A stretch of 64,000 bases of DNA from Thiomonas arsenitoxydans. GTDB lineage: Bacteria > Pseudomonadota > Gammaproteobacteria > Burkholderiales > Burkholderiaceae_C. The position numbers and the translations under genes are program-made. Location: NCBI RefSeq assembly GCF_000253115.1, contig NC_014145.1, forward strand, positions 3,474,001 through 3,538,000, read 5' to 3'. The first letter of the stretch is position 1. Each line of letters starts with the position of its first letter. The notes beneath the pieces are model-generated. The model did not search any database and was not told where the DNA came from. It saw nothing but the letters and a program-made list of their open reading frames with translations. Positions 1-9,178 of this stretch are shown here, piece after piece.

Positions 1-248
1 GCTGCGAGGTCTGCTGCAGACCAGGCCGCATGCGCGGCGCAGGCAGCCGGCAGTTCGCTGCGCGCAAGCGTGAGCTGCAACTGACCGCGCAGCCAGGCCA
101 GTGTCTGCGCTTCGTCGGTGACGAAGCCCGCGTCCACCGACGCTTCCAGCCCCTCGGAATAGCTGAACCCACCCACCGGCAAAGCGGGGGAGGACAGCCA
201 CATCATCGCGAGTTGCGGGGCGGGGCAGGCTTGCGGCTCAATGCCCAT
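1..248 (-). CDS. ureF: Urease accessory protein UreF (5' part, cut by window edge)
   Basis: UreF works with UreD and UreG in the complex that loads nickel and CO2 onto apo-urease. Only the first 82 or so codons are in the window. Reading leftward from ATG at 248, the protein passes through LSSPALPVGGFSYSEGLE (about residues 18-35), the hallmark N-terminal block of UreF, and continues with a helical stretch rich in Ala and Leu. The start overlaps the last 11 bases of ureE, so the two are translationally coupled. A second in-frame ATG pair at about 206 is possible, but it would begin only two residues before the conserved block. ureG would be expected to follow outside the window. Confidence 0.93.
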   Translation of the reverse strand, partial: MGIEPQACPAPQLAMMWLSSPALPVGGFSYSEGLEASVDAGFVTDEAQTLAWLRGQLQLTLARSELPAACAAHAAWSAADLA

Positions 249-792
249 GGGAATGATCGTGACCCTGCCCGTGATGGTCGTCGTGCGCATGCGCATGGCC
301 GTGCCCATGATCGTGCCCATGCTGCCCATGCCCGCCGCCCTCGCCATAGGCCCCGGCCTCGGGCTCGAACGGGGCCTCCATCTCGGTGACGATCAGGTGC
401 ATGCGGCGCAGCATGTCGGCCAGCACCGGGTCGGGCTCGAACTGCAGATAGTCGGCCTGCACTTCGAGCTGCACATGCCGGTTGCCCAGGTGATACGCGG
501 CGCGCGGCAGATCGGTGGCCGTGCCATGCGCCGGGCAGGCGCGCACTTGCAGCACGGCTTGCGGCGCGGCTTGCACACGGATCATTGAGCCGTCTTCAGC
601 CACCAGCAGGTCGCCGCCACGCAGCACCGTGCCGCGCGGCAAAAACACGGCGAGGTGACGACCGGCGCTGTCGTGCGCGTCAAAGCGGCTTTTGCTGCGC
701 GTGTCCCAATCGAGGCTGACTGTGGCGGCGCGCTGCACCAGCGCCGGGGCCAGGCCGCGCGCGGCGGGAAGATGTTTGTTGACGGTGAGCAT
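238..792 (-). CDS. ureE: Urease accessory protein UreE, nickel metallochaperone with long His-rich tail
   Basis: UreE delivers Ni(II) to the urease activation complex in the cytoplasm. The 184-residue protein begins MLTVNKHLPAA, typical of UreE, has the N-terminal peptide-binding-like domain to about residue 75, then the metal-binding domain containing HLGNRHVQLE and the segment around DPVLADMLRRMHL. From about residue 153 the tail is almost pure His, Gly and Asp (GHGQHGHDHGHGHAHAH), a nickel reservoir seen in some but not all UreE. It is separated from ureC by a broken lysE and a toxin-antitoxin pair facing the other way, so it is unlikely to be read from the ureABC promoter without interruption. 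The GTTTGCAGAAATTCGG region upstream shows no clear promoter. Confidence 0.96.
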   Translation of the reverse strand: MLTVNKHLPAARGLAPALVQRAATVSLDWDTRSKSRFDAHDSAGRHLAVFLPRGTVLRGGDLLVAEDGSMIRVQAAPQAVLQVRACPAHGTATDLPRAAYHLGNRHVQLEVQADYLQFEPDPVLADMLRRMHLIVTEMEAPFEPEAGAYGEGGGHGQHGHDHGHGHAHAHDDHHGQGHDHSHGH

Positions 793-853
793 GAGGATTC
801 GGAAGGGGAGGGTATGCAGAAACGGGTTTGCAGAAATTCGGGGCGCCGCCTAA

Positions 854-869
854 TATAACAACCGTTATA
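854..869. promoter_or_regulatory. Inverted repeat upstream of the abrB/doc pair, likely autoregulatory operator
   Basis: TATAAC-AACC-GTTATA is a perfect 6-bp inverted repeat with a 4-bp spacer, 40 bp upstream of the antitoxin start, in a locally AT-rich stretch that could also hold the -10 box. Toxin-antitoxin operons are commonly autoregulated through such palindromes by the antitoxin's DNA-binding domain. The operator role is inferred. Confidence 0.6.
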
Positions 870-908
870 ACTTCATCGTCCGACTGCACCAGTCGTCAGG
901 AGAACCGC

Positions 909-1136
909 ATGTCCGCCCTCAAACTCACCCAGATCGGCAATTCCGTTGGCGTCATTCTGCCCAAGGAACTCCTCGCCCGCCTCAAACTGGAAAAGGGCGA
1001 CACGGTGTTCGTCACCGAGGCGGCGAATGGCGCTGTGATGCTATCGCCCTACAGCGCCGAGTTCGAGTCGCAGATGCTTGCCGCACGCAGTGTGATGAAA
1101 AAGCGGCGCAACGTCCTGCGTGAACTGGCCAAATGA
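909..1136 (+). CDS. AbrB/MazE-type antitoxin
   Basis: This 75-residue protein has a SpoVT-AbrB swapped-hairpin fold: LKLTQIGNSVGVILPKELL (residues 4-22) followed by LKLEKGDTVFV. Such proteins bind DNA as dimers and use a disordered C-terminus to neutralise a toxin; here the C-terminus is basic (MKKRRNVLRELAK). I chose ATG at 909 over an upstream in-frame ATG at 828, because AGGAGA sits 7 nt before it and the conserved domain starts at once. Its stop overlaps the start of the Doc-type toxin by 4 bp, the usual antitoxin-first coupling. Confidence 0.9.
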   Translation: MSALKLTQIGNSVGVILPKELLARLKLEKGDTVFVTEAANGAVMLSPYSAEFESQMLAARSVMKKRRNVLRELAK

Positions 1137-1519
1137 GCCGCTGGATCTGGCTCGACCCTGCAGTACTGCAGGCCGTACATGAAGAGCAGTTGGCCGAGCA
1201 TGGCGGCGCCTCAGGCACGCGCGATACGGGGTTGTTTGAATCGGCGCTGGCGCGGCCGGAGAACCTGGCCGCCTACGGCGAGCCCGACGCCGCCGCGTTG
1301 GCCGCCGCATATGGCTGGGGGCTGGCGCGCAATCATCCTTTCGTCGATGGCAACAAGCGCACCGCCTTCGTCGCCGCCGAGTTGTTCCTGATGCTCAACG
1401 GCCATGAACTCGCCGCCGGCGATGCCGCCTGCGTGCTCACTATGCTCGCCGTCGCTTCTGGCGACATGGGCGAAGACGCGTTTGCCGCGTGGATACGGTC
1501 GCATCTGCTGCCGCGCTAA
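1133..1519 (+). CDS. doc: Fic/Doc-family toxin (Doc-like)
   Basis: Doc toxins are Fic-fold kinases that phosphorylate elongation factor Tu and arrest translation. This 128-residue protein has the short Doc architecture, with the Fic motif HPFVDGNKRTA near residues 68-78; the His and the anion-hole GNKR are intact, so it is probably active. The N-terminal block WLDPAVLQAVHEEQLAEHGG and the SGTRDTGLFESAL segment are standard for the family. It overlaps the AbrB-type antitoxin by 4 bp. The pair is inserted between ureC and ureE on the strand opposite to urease, which suggests horizontal arrival and later retention as an addictive module. Confidence 0.94.
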   Translation: MSRWIWLDPAVLQAVHEEQLAEHGGASGTRDTGLFESALARPENLAAYGEPDAAALAAAYGWGLARNHPFVDGNKRTAFVAAELFLMLNGHELAAGDAACVLTMLAVASGDMGEDAFAAWIRSHLLPR

Positions 1520-1605
1520 GCAATGGGATTGAGCACTCTATGTGGATGTCGGCAGCTGGAGATGACGCACCGATCAGTGGACGCAGGCAGTGTCCGCGAA
1601 CAAGC

Positions 1606-2249
1606 CTACCGACGCGCCTCAGTGGCCACGCGCACGGCCAAAGCGGCCAGCACCATCCCCTTCAGCCATCGTTGCACGGTGATCCACATTGGCCGCAGCT
1701 CCAGAAAGCTGGCAATCGAACCGGCCATGAGAACAATCAGCGCGTTCACCGCAAGGCTGATCACGATTTGTGTCATGCCCAGCGCCAACGACTGGCCGAG
1801 CACGGAGCCATGCGCAGGGTCGATGAACTGCGGCAGGAGCGACAGATACAAGACAGATACAAGACCGCAATCTTGGGGTTCAGCAGATTCGTGACAAAGC
1901 CCATGGCAAACAACTTGCGCGGCGGGTCCACAGGCAGATCGCGCATCTGAAACGGCGAGTGGCCTCCCGGCTTGACCGCTTGCCAGGCGAGATAAAGCAA
2001 ATACAGCGCGCCGCCAAAGCGCAGCGCGTCATACGCATAGGGCACCGCCAGCAACAGTGCCGTGATGCCGAATGCCGCGCACAGCATGTAAAACACGAAA
2101 CCCAGAGCCACTCCCCCCAAGGAGATGAGTCCAGCGCTGCGGCCTTGGGAGATCGAACGTGAAATGAGATAAATCATGTTCGGCCCGGGTGTCAGCACCA
2201 TGCCAAGAGCAACCAGGGCAAAGGTGAAGAAGTGAGTCAAGGTCGGCAT
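1606..2249 (-). pseudogene. LysE/RhtB-family amino-acid exporter, frameshifted by an 11-bp tandem duplication
   Basis: LysE/RhtB proteins are inner-membrane exporters of amino acids. The first reading frame (from ATG 2249) gives MPTLTHFFTFALVALGMVLTPGPNMIYL, split here as MPTLTHFFTFAL and GMVLTPGPNMIYL, with the family's TPGPNM motif, through to LLNPKIAVLYLS at about residue 133. It then runs off frame. The remaining C-terminal part (LLPQFIDP to the end) is in another frame. An 11-bp unit present twice at 1842-1863 accounts exactly for the shift: removing one copy restores an open frame of 210 residues, the normal family length. The product should be truncated within the transmembrane region. 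A sequencing or assembly artefact is possible. Confidence 0.88.
1842..1863. repeat. 11-bp direct tandem duplication that breaks lysE
   Basis: ACAGATACAAG occurs twice back to back (1842-1852 and 1853-1863). On the minus strand the codons for VLYLS are duplicated out of frame. Slipped-strand mispairing is the simplest origin. Because 11 is not a multiple of 3, the reading frame is lost. Confidence 0.9.
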
Positions 2250-2271
2250 TTCAATCTCTGTTTTGGGGAAG

Positions 2272-4010
<1,739 letters not shown>

Positions 4011-4011
<1 letters not shown>

Positions 4012-4316
4012 CACAGCGCTCCCATCACGTCTTGCCGGAAACCGATGACCACGCGCTCGCCCGCGAAGGCCACCAGCTCCACCGTGCGCTGCTGCCCCGG
4101 CTCGAAGCGCACCGCGGTGCCGCTGGCGATGTGCAGCCGCATGCCGCGCGCGGCTGCGCGGTCAAAGCGCAGCGCCGGATTGGTTTCCGCAAAGTGATAG
4201 TGCGAGCCGACCTGAATGGGCCGGTCGCCCGCGTTTTCCACCACCACGCTCAAGGTGGCGCGGCCGGGGTTGAGAGCGAGGTCGCCCTCGGCACAAAGGA
4301 TTTCTCCAGGAATCAT
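4011..4316 (-). CDS. ureB: Urease subunit beta
   Basis: Structural beta subunit of urease, 101 residues. It starts [19 protein letters not shown] and contains [20 protein letters not shown], the conserved core of the family, and closes with [13 protein letters not shown]. It lies between ureA (23-bp gap) and ureC (stop and start overlap), the standard ureABC order for a three-subunit bacterial urease. Confidence 0.97.
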
Positions 4317-4339
4317 TGAAACGCTCCAGATTGGGGGAT

Positions 4340-4642
4340 TCACGCAATGGGCTGGTGCACGGTCACGAGCTTGGTGCCGTCGGGGAAGGTGGCTTCCACC
4401 TGAATATCGGGGATGAGTTCGGCCACGCCGTCCATCACCTCGTCGCGGCTGAGCAAGGTGCGGCCAAAGCTCATCAACTCGGCCACGGTGCGGCCGTCGC
4501 GCGCGCCTTCCATCACTGCGGCGGTGATGTAGGCGATGGCCTCGGGTACGTTGAGCTTGAGGCCGCGCGCCTTGCGGCGCTCGGCCAGCAGCGCGGCGGT
4601 GAAGATCAGCAGCTTGTCTTTTTCGCGGGGGGTGAGGTCCAT
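4340..4642 (-). CDS. ureA: Urease subunit gamma
   Basis: Structural gamma subunit of urease, exactly 100 residues. The start [20 protein letters not shown] and the blocks [23 protein letters not shown] (about residues 28-50, written here as [12 protein letters not shown] and [12 protein letters not shown]) and [16 protein letters not shown] are diagnostic. Upstream in-frame codons exist but do not match the family. It is first in ureABC and divergent from urtA across a 343-bp region, so import and hydrolysis of urea can share control. Confidence 0.97.
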   Translation of the reverse strand: MDLTPREKDKLLIFTAALLAERRKARGLKLNVPEAIAYITAAVMEGARDGRTVAELMSFGRTLLSRDEVMDGVAELIPDIQVEATFPDGTKLVTVHQPIA

Positions 4643-4716
4643 GGGGCGGCGGATGGAACGGGAATCGTGAGGTGAGCTTAACGCGAGGCCACATCGAAAG
4701 CGCAGGCTGGTGCTGC

Positions 4717-4732
4717 AGCAAAAAGCAGACCT
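4717..4732 (-). promoter_or_regulatory. Weak sigma54-like promoter candidate for ureABC
   Basis: On the minus strand AGGTCTG-CTTT-TTGCT has the GG and GC dinucleotides spaced by 10 bp and a perfect TTGCT -12 box, but the -24 box matches the consensus TGGCACG poorly. It is about 75 bp upstream of ureA. This is only a candidate. Confidence 0.3.
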
Positions 4733-4773
4733 GCCGCCCCTGCTGGAACGGTGCGGGTCTCCGTTTGCCCCGG

Positions 4774-4793
4774 TTTGGTGCGAACGCACCAAA
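4774..4793. promoter_or_regulatory. 20-bp palindrome in the ureA-urtA divergent region
   Basis: TTTGGTGCG and CGCACCAAA flank a central AA in a perfect 9-bp inverted repeat, about 40 bp upstream of the weak ureA promoter candidate and 130 bp upstream of the urtA -24 box. GGTGC and GCACC are the half-sites used by NtrC, but here they are in inverted order relative to the NtrC consensus (GCACC-N5-GGTGC), so the protein that binds is uncertain. Confidence 0.55.
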
Positions 4794-4921
4794 GACGATC
4801 GAGCTGATGCGCGCGGTGGTGCCTCAAAACAGATTGTGGGGCGCGTTCAGGCCCGCGCGGCGCAAGTTCGGGCCAAGTGTCATCGAACTGTCACCCCGTG
4901 CTGAGGGGGCAGACAAAACCG

Positions 4922-4937
4922 TGGCACGCGACTTGCA
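4922..4937 (+). promoter_or_regulatory. sigma54 (-24/-12) promoter of urtABCDE
   Basis: TGGCACG-CGAC-TTGCA is a perfect match to the sigma54 consensus TGGCACG-N4-TTGCW. Transcription should start near 4948, giving a leader of about 38 nt before the urtA start at 4986. It implies control by an enhancer-binding activator, most plausibly NtrC under nitrogen limitation. Confidence 0.9.
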
Positions 4938-4985
4938 CAACACAGCGTGTCGCACCCCACCACAACCTCTGGAGGAATTTCCAAC

Positions 4986-6227
4986 ATGGATCGTCGTACC
5001 GCACTCAAGACCGTTGGCGGCGCAGTTGCCGCAGCGGCGACCAGCACGCTGTCATTCCCCGCCATTGCTGCGAGCAAGAAACCGATCAAGGTCGGCATCC
5101 TGCATTCGCTCTCGGGCACCATGGCCATTTCCGAAACCGCGTTGAAGGACGTGGACCTGATGACCATTGCCGAGATCAATGCCGCAGGCGGCGTGGACGG
5201 CCACATGATCGAGCCCGTGGTGGTTGACCCCGCTTCGAACTGGCCGCTGTTCGCCGAGAAGGCGCGCCAGCTCATCAGTCAGGACAAGGTGGCGGCCATC
5301 TTCGGCTGCTGGACCTCGGTGTCGCGCAAGTCGGTGCTGCCCGTGCTCGACGAGCTCAACGGCCTGCTGTTCTATCCGGTGCAGTTTGAAGGCCAGGAGC
5401 AGAACAAGCATGTGGTCTACACGGGTGCTGCGCCCAACCAGCAAGCCATTCCGGCCACTGAATACCTCATGAGCAAAGACGGCGGCGGCGCCAAGCGCTT
5501 CTTCCTGCTGGGCACCGACTATGTGTACCCCCGCACAACCAACGCCATCCTGCGCGGCTTCCTGCACTCCAAGGGCGTGAAGGATGCGGACATCGCCGAG
5601 GTCTATACGCCGTTTGGCTTCAGCAACTATCAGAACATCGTGGCCGACATCAAGAAGTTCGCCTCGGCCGGCCCGACCTGCGTGATCTCCACCGTGAATG
5701 GCGATTCCAACGTTCCGTTCTACAAGGAGCTGGGCAACCAGGGCATCAAGGCCACCGACATTCCGGTGGTCGGCTTCTCCATCGCCGAGCAGGAAATTGC
5801 GGGCATGGACATCAAGCCCCTGGTCGGCCAGCTCACCGCGTGGAACTACTTCGAGAGTCTGAAAAATCCGCGCAATGCCAAGTTCGTCAAGTCGTGGCAA
5901 GACTGGGTGAAAAAGGAAAAGCTGAAAGACTATCCGGTCACCGACGACCCGATGGAAGCCTCCTACATCGGCATCCATCTGTGGAAGCAGGCCGTCGAGA
6001 AGGCCAAGTCCACCAAGACCGATGAAGTGCGCAAGGCACTGATCGGGCAGAAGTTCGCCGCCCCTGATGGCTATACCGTCGAAGTGCTGGAGAACCAGTA
6101 TCTGAGCAAGCCGGTGTTCATCGGCCAGATTAACGACAAGGCGCAGTTCGACGTGGTGTGGAAGTCCAAGGGTCTGGTCCCGGGCGAGTCCTGGAGCCCC
6201 TACATCCCCAGACCGAAAAACGCCTGA
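4986..6227 (+). CDS. urtA: Urea ABC transporter, periplasmic substrate-binding protein
   Basis: UrtA captures urea in the periplasm for the UrtBCDE importer. The 413-residue protein begins MDRRTALKTVGGAVAAAATS, a signal sequence ending near FPAIAA with a twin-arginine-like RR at residues 3-4. The mature protein opens with PIKVGILHSLSGTMAISE and holds the leucine-binding-protein-like fold (GCWTSVSRKSVLPVLDELN, then KFASAGPTCVISTVNGDSN). ATG 4986 has GGAGG 9 nt upstream. A longer open frame reaches back to 4947 but would start at the predicted transcription start, so 4986 is preferred. Confidence 0.96.
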   Translation: MDRRTALKTVGGAVAAAATSTLSFPAIAASKKPIKVGILHSLSGTMAISETALKDVDLMTIAEINAAGGVDGHMIEPVVVDPASNWPLFAEKARQLISQDKVAAIFGCWTSVSRKSVLPVLDELNGLLFYPVQFEGQEQNKHVVYTGAAPNQQAIPATEYLMSKDGGGAKRFFLLGTDYVYPRTTNAILRGFLHSKGVKDADIAEVYTPFGFSNYQNIVADIKKFASAGPTCVISTVNGDSNVPFYKELGNQGIKATDIPVVGFSIAEQEIAGMDIKPLVGQLTAWNYFESLKNPRNAKFVKSWQDWVKKEKLKDYPVTDDPMEASYIGIHLWKQAVEKAKSTKTDEVRKALIGQKFAAPDGYTVEVLENQYLSKPVFIGQINDKAQFDVVWKSKGLVPGESWSPYIPRPKNA

Positions 6228-6240
6228 TCGTTCGGCAACG

Positions 6241-6352
6241 CAAACACTCCCTCTCCCAACCTCCCCCACGCCGTGGGGAGGGGCAAATCACAGCGTATCG
6301 CGATGGTTTGCTCCCTCTCCGCTCGCGGGGAGGGTTGGGGTGGGGAGTCTTG
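6241..6352. repeat. G/C-rich imperfect inverted repeats between urtA and urtB
   Basis: The 158-bp space between urtA and urtB holds two hairpin-forming blocks, CCTCCCC...GGGGAGG (about 6261-6282) and CTCCCTCTCC...GGGGAGGG (about 6312-6336), bounded by CTCCCTCTCCC on the left and GGGTTGGGGTGGGGAG on the right, which are roughly complementary over the whole stretch. It looks like a dispersed extragenic palindromic repeat. In the mRNA it could stabilise the urtA part and keep the binding protein in excess of the permease; that role is inferred. Confidence 0.6.
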
Positions 6353-6385
6353 AAAGCATCGACCTTCCCTGTTTCTTTCACGACC

Positions 6386-8038
6386 ATGACCTCTACGCGC
6401 TCTCTGTGGGGCCGGCCCGGCGCATGGCTGCGCATGGCGTTCGGCCCGCTGTCGTTCGGTTTACTGCTCGGTTTGCTGCCCGGCCTGACGCCGCAGGCCC
6501 ATGCCCTCACCCCGCAGGAAGCGCTGGCCATTTCCAGCGGCGACACCGACGCCCGCATCGCCGCCCTGCACAAGGCCGTGGCCAAGCCCGATCCGCAACT
6601 TGCCGACTTTCTGCACAAGCTGCTCAACGGCGACGTGCAGATCGATGGCGACATGGTGCAAGTGCAAAAAGGCAACGACTGGATCGACCTGGCCACCGGC
6701 AAAGCCGTCACCCCCAGCGACAACGCGCAGGGCGTGGTCAACAACAACTATGTGCGTAAAGAGCTGCAGTCGGCCCGCGCCGCGCTCGATCTGTTTTCGC
6801 CGCAGCGCGCGCAGCGGCTCAAGGCCGTGCAGCAACTGCAGGACGATCCCACCTCGGTCGATCGCGGTCTGGTTGAACAGGCGCTGAAAACCGAGAAAGA
6901 CCCGGAGATCGTGCAGCGGCTGCAACTGCTGCACGCCGCCATTCTGCTCACCAGCGCCAGCGCCGCCGACCGTCTGGCCGCGGCCAAACAACTGGCGGCC
7001 AGCAACTACCCGGCGGTGCGCGCCCTGCTGCTCTCTCGGCTGGACAAGAAAGACGGCGCCTACATTGAGTCGTCTCCGCTGGTTCGCACGCAGATCGAAA
7101 AAAGCCTTTCTGAGATCGACAGCCGCCTGGCCTGGGGCGAGCGGCTGGGCACGCTGTTCTCGGGCATCAGCCTGGGCAGCATCCTGCTGCTGGCCGCGCT
7201 GGGCCTGGCCGTCACCTACGGCCTGATGGGCGTGATCAATATGGCGCAGGGCGAGTTCATCATGATCGGCGCCTACGCCACTTATGTGATGCAGAGCCTG
7301 TTCCAGCACTATCTGCCGGGCTATGTGCACTACGCGCTGATTGCTGCGGTGCCGTTCTCCTTCGTCGTGGCGGGGGGCATCGGCATGCTCATCGAGCGCA
7401 CCATCATCCGCCGCCTGTACGGGCGGCCGCTTGAAACCCTGCTGGCCACCTGGGGCATCAGCCTGGTGCTGATCCAGGCAGTGCGCAGCCTGTTCGGGCC
7501 GCAGAACGTGCAGGTGGACAACCCGCCGTGGATGTCGGGCGGATTCAACCTCATGGCCAATCTCATCCTGCCCTACAACCGCATGGTGATCATCGCCTTC
7601 ACCGTGGTGGTGCTACTGGGCATGTGGCTGCTCATCAGCCGCACGCGCCTGGGCTTGTTCGTGCGCGCGGTCACGCAGAACCGGCCTATGGCCTCCTGCG
7701 TGGGGGTGCGCATCGCGCGGGTGGACATGCTGGCCTTCGGCCTCGGCACCGGCATCGCGGGTCTGGCGGGTTGCGCGCTAAGCCAGATCGGCAACGTCAG
7801 CCCGGAGATGGGAACAGGCTACATCGTCGACTGCTTCATGGTGGTGGTGCTGGGCGGCGTGGGTCAGCTCACCGGCACGGTGGCTGCGGCCATGAGCCTG
7901 GGGGTGGCCAACACTCTGCTCGAAGGCGTGGCGGGCGCGGTGTTGGCGAAGATCGCGGTGCTGGTCGCCATCATCCTGTTCATTCAGAAGCGCCCGCAGG
8001 GCATGTTCGCCCTCAAGGGCCGCAGCGTGGAAAGCTGA
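6386..8038 (+). CDS. urtB: Urea ABC transporter permease UrtB
   Basis: Inner-membrane subunit of the urea importer, 550 residues. As in other UrtB, a signal-like segment (LSFGLLLGLLPGLTPQAHA) is followed by about 215 residues of Ala-rich soluble sequence and then a branched-chain amino-acid-type permease domain from about residue 255 (LGSILLLAALGLAVTYGLMG, MAQGEFIMIGAYATYVMQ, and the final MVVVLGGVGQLTGT). ATG 6386 opens directly onto the signal-like segment; the frame is open back to 6158, but that part would overlap urtA and the G/C-rich repeat. Confidence 0.94.
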   Translation: MTSTRSLWGRPGAWLRMAFGPLSFGLLLGLLPGLTPQAHALTPQEALAISSGDTDARIAALHKAVAKPDPQLADFLHKLLNGDVQIDGDMVQVQKGNDWIDLATGKAVTPSDNAQGVVNNNYVRKELQSARAALDLFSPQRAQRLKAVQQLQDDPTSVDRGLVEQALKTEKDPEIVQRLQLLHAAILLTSASAADRLAAAKQLAASNYPAVRALLLSRLDKKDGAYIESSPLVRTQIEKSLSEIDSRLAWGERLGTLFSGISLGSILLLAALGLAVTYGLMGVINMAQGEFIMIGAYATYVMQSLFQHYLPGYVHYALIAAVPFSFVVAGGIGMLIERTIIRRLYGRPLETLLATWGISLVLIQAVRSLFGPQNVQVDNPPWMSGGFNLMANLILPYNRMVIIAFTVVVLLGMWLLISRTRLGLFVRAVTQNRPMASCVGVRIARVDMLAFGLGTGIAGLAGCALSQIGNVSPEMGTGYIVDCFMVVVLGGVGQLTGTVAAAMSLGVANTLLEGVAGAVLAKIAVLVAIILFIQKRPQGMFALKGRSVES

Positions 8039-8044
8039 AATTCA

Positions 8045-9178
8045 ATGGCCGCCATCCTCAATGAATCCGGCACGCTGGTGCCACCACCGCGGGTGCAACT
8101 GCAGTCACCCACGGCCTTTCTGCCGCTGTGGGGCTGGGCTGCGCTGATCGGCTTTCTGCTGATCGCCGCCGTGCTGGTGCCGCTGCTGGCGCTGGCTCTG
8201 CCGCAGGGCAGCAGCCTGCATCTATCGCAATACTGGGTCGGGCTGTCGGGCAAGATTCTTTGCTACGCCATGGTGGCGCTGGCGATGGATCTGGTCTGGG
8301 GCTACGCCGGCATTCTGTCGCTGGGCCACGGCCTGTTCTTCGCTCTGGGCGGCTATGCCATGGGCATGTACCTCAACCGGGCGATGAATGCGGCCAGCGG
8401 CAATCTGCCCGACTTCATGCAGTTCATGCAGTGGACGCATTTCCCCTGGTACTGGGTGGGCACCGAACATTTTGCCTGGGCGCTGTTTCTCGCGGTGGCA
8501 GCTCCTGGCCTGCTGGCCTTCATATTCGGCTTCTTCGCCTTCCGCTCGCGCATCAAGGGGGTGTATTTCTCCATCATCACCCAGGCGCTCACCTATGCGG
8601 CCATGCTGCTGTTCTTCCGCAACGAAACCGGCTTCGGCGGCAATAACGGCCTCACCGACTTCAAGGTGCTGCTGGGCTTTCCCATGGGCACGGCGGGCAT
8701 GACGGTGTCGCTGTTCGTCGCCAGCAGCCTCACCTTGGTGTTGATGTTTCTGTTTTCGCGCTGGCTGGTGCGCAGCAAGTTCGGCCGCGTGCTCACCGCC
8801 GTGCGCGATGCAGAGAGTCGCGTGATGTTCTGCGGCTACAACCCGCTGTGGTTCAAGCTCGGAGTGTGGACGATTTCGGCCATGATGTGCGGCATTGCGG
8901 GAGCGCTGTATGCGCCGCAGGTGGGCATCATCAACCCCAGCGAAATGTCCACCTCCAACTCGATCGAGATCGCCATCTGGACGGCCATCGGCGGGCGCGG
9001 CACGCTCATCGGCCCCATCGTCGGCGCAGTGCTCGTGAACGTTGCCAAGAGCTGGCTGACCGTGGCCATGCCGCAAGTCTGGCTGTATGTGCTGGGCGGG
9101 CTGTTCATCGTGGTCACGCTGTATGCGCCATATGGCATCGTCGGCCTGCTCAAGCAGTGGAGGGCGCGCCGTGGCTAA
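8045..9178 (+). CDS. urtC: Urea ABC transporter permease UrtC
   Basis: Second membrane subunit of the urea importer, 377 residues, of the LivM type. There are about nine hydrophobic segments, with the family motifs MALAMDLVWGYAGILSLGHGL (as VALAMDLVWGYAGILSLGHG) and the cytoplasmic loop RVLTAVRDAESRVMFCGYNP that contacts the ATPases. It starts 6 bp after urtB and its end overlaps the GTG start of urtD. Confidence 0.95.
   Translation: MAAILNESGTLVPPPRVQLQSPTAFLPLWGWAALIGFLLIAAVLVPLLALALPQGSSLHLSQYWVGLSGKILCYAMVALAMDLVWGYAGILSLGHGLFFALGGYAMGMYLNRAMNAASGNLPDFMQFMQWTHFPWYWVGTEHFAWALFLAVAAPGLLAFIFGFFAFRSRIKGVYFSIITQALTYAAMLLFFRNETGFGGNNGLTDFKVLLGFPMGTAGMTVSLFVASSLTLVLMFLFSRWLVRSKFGRVLTAVRDAESRVMFCGYNPLWFKLGVWTISAMMCGIAGALYAPQVGIINPSEMSTSNSIEIAIWTAIGGRGTLIGPIVGAVLVNVAKSWLTVAMPQVWLYVLGGLFIVVTLYAPYGIVGLLKQWRARRG

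Noticed and set aside
241..330. Tandem ATG/CAT-rich repeats near the left end as a possible CRISPR or satellite
   Set aside because: They are codons of the UreE histidine tail, with irregular spacing and no spacer structure.
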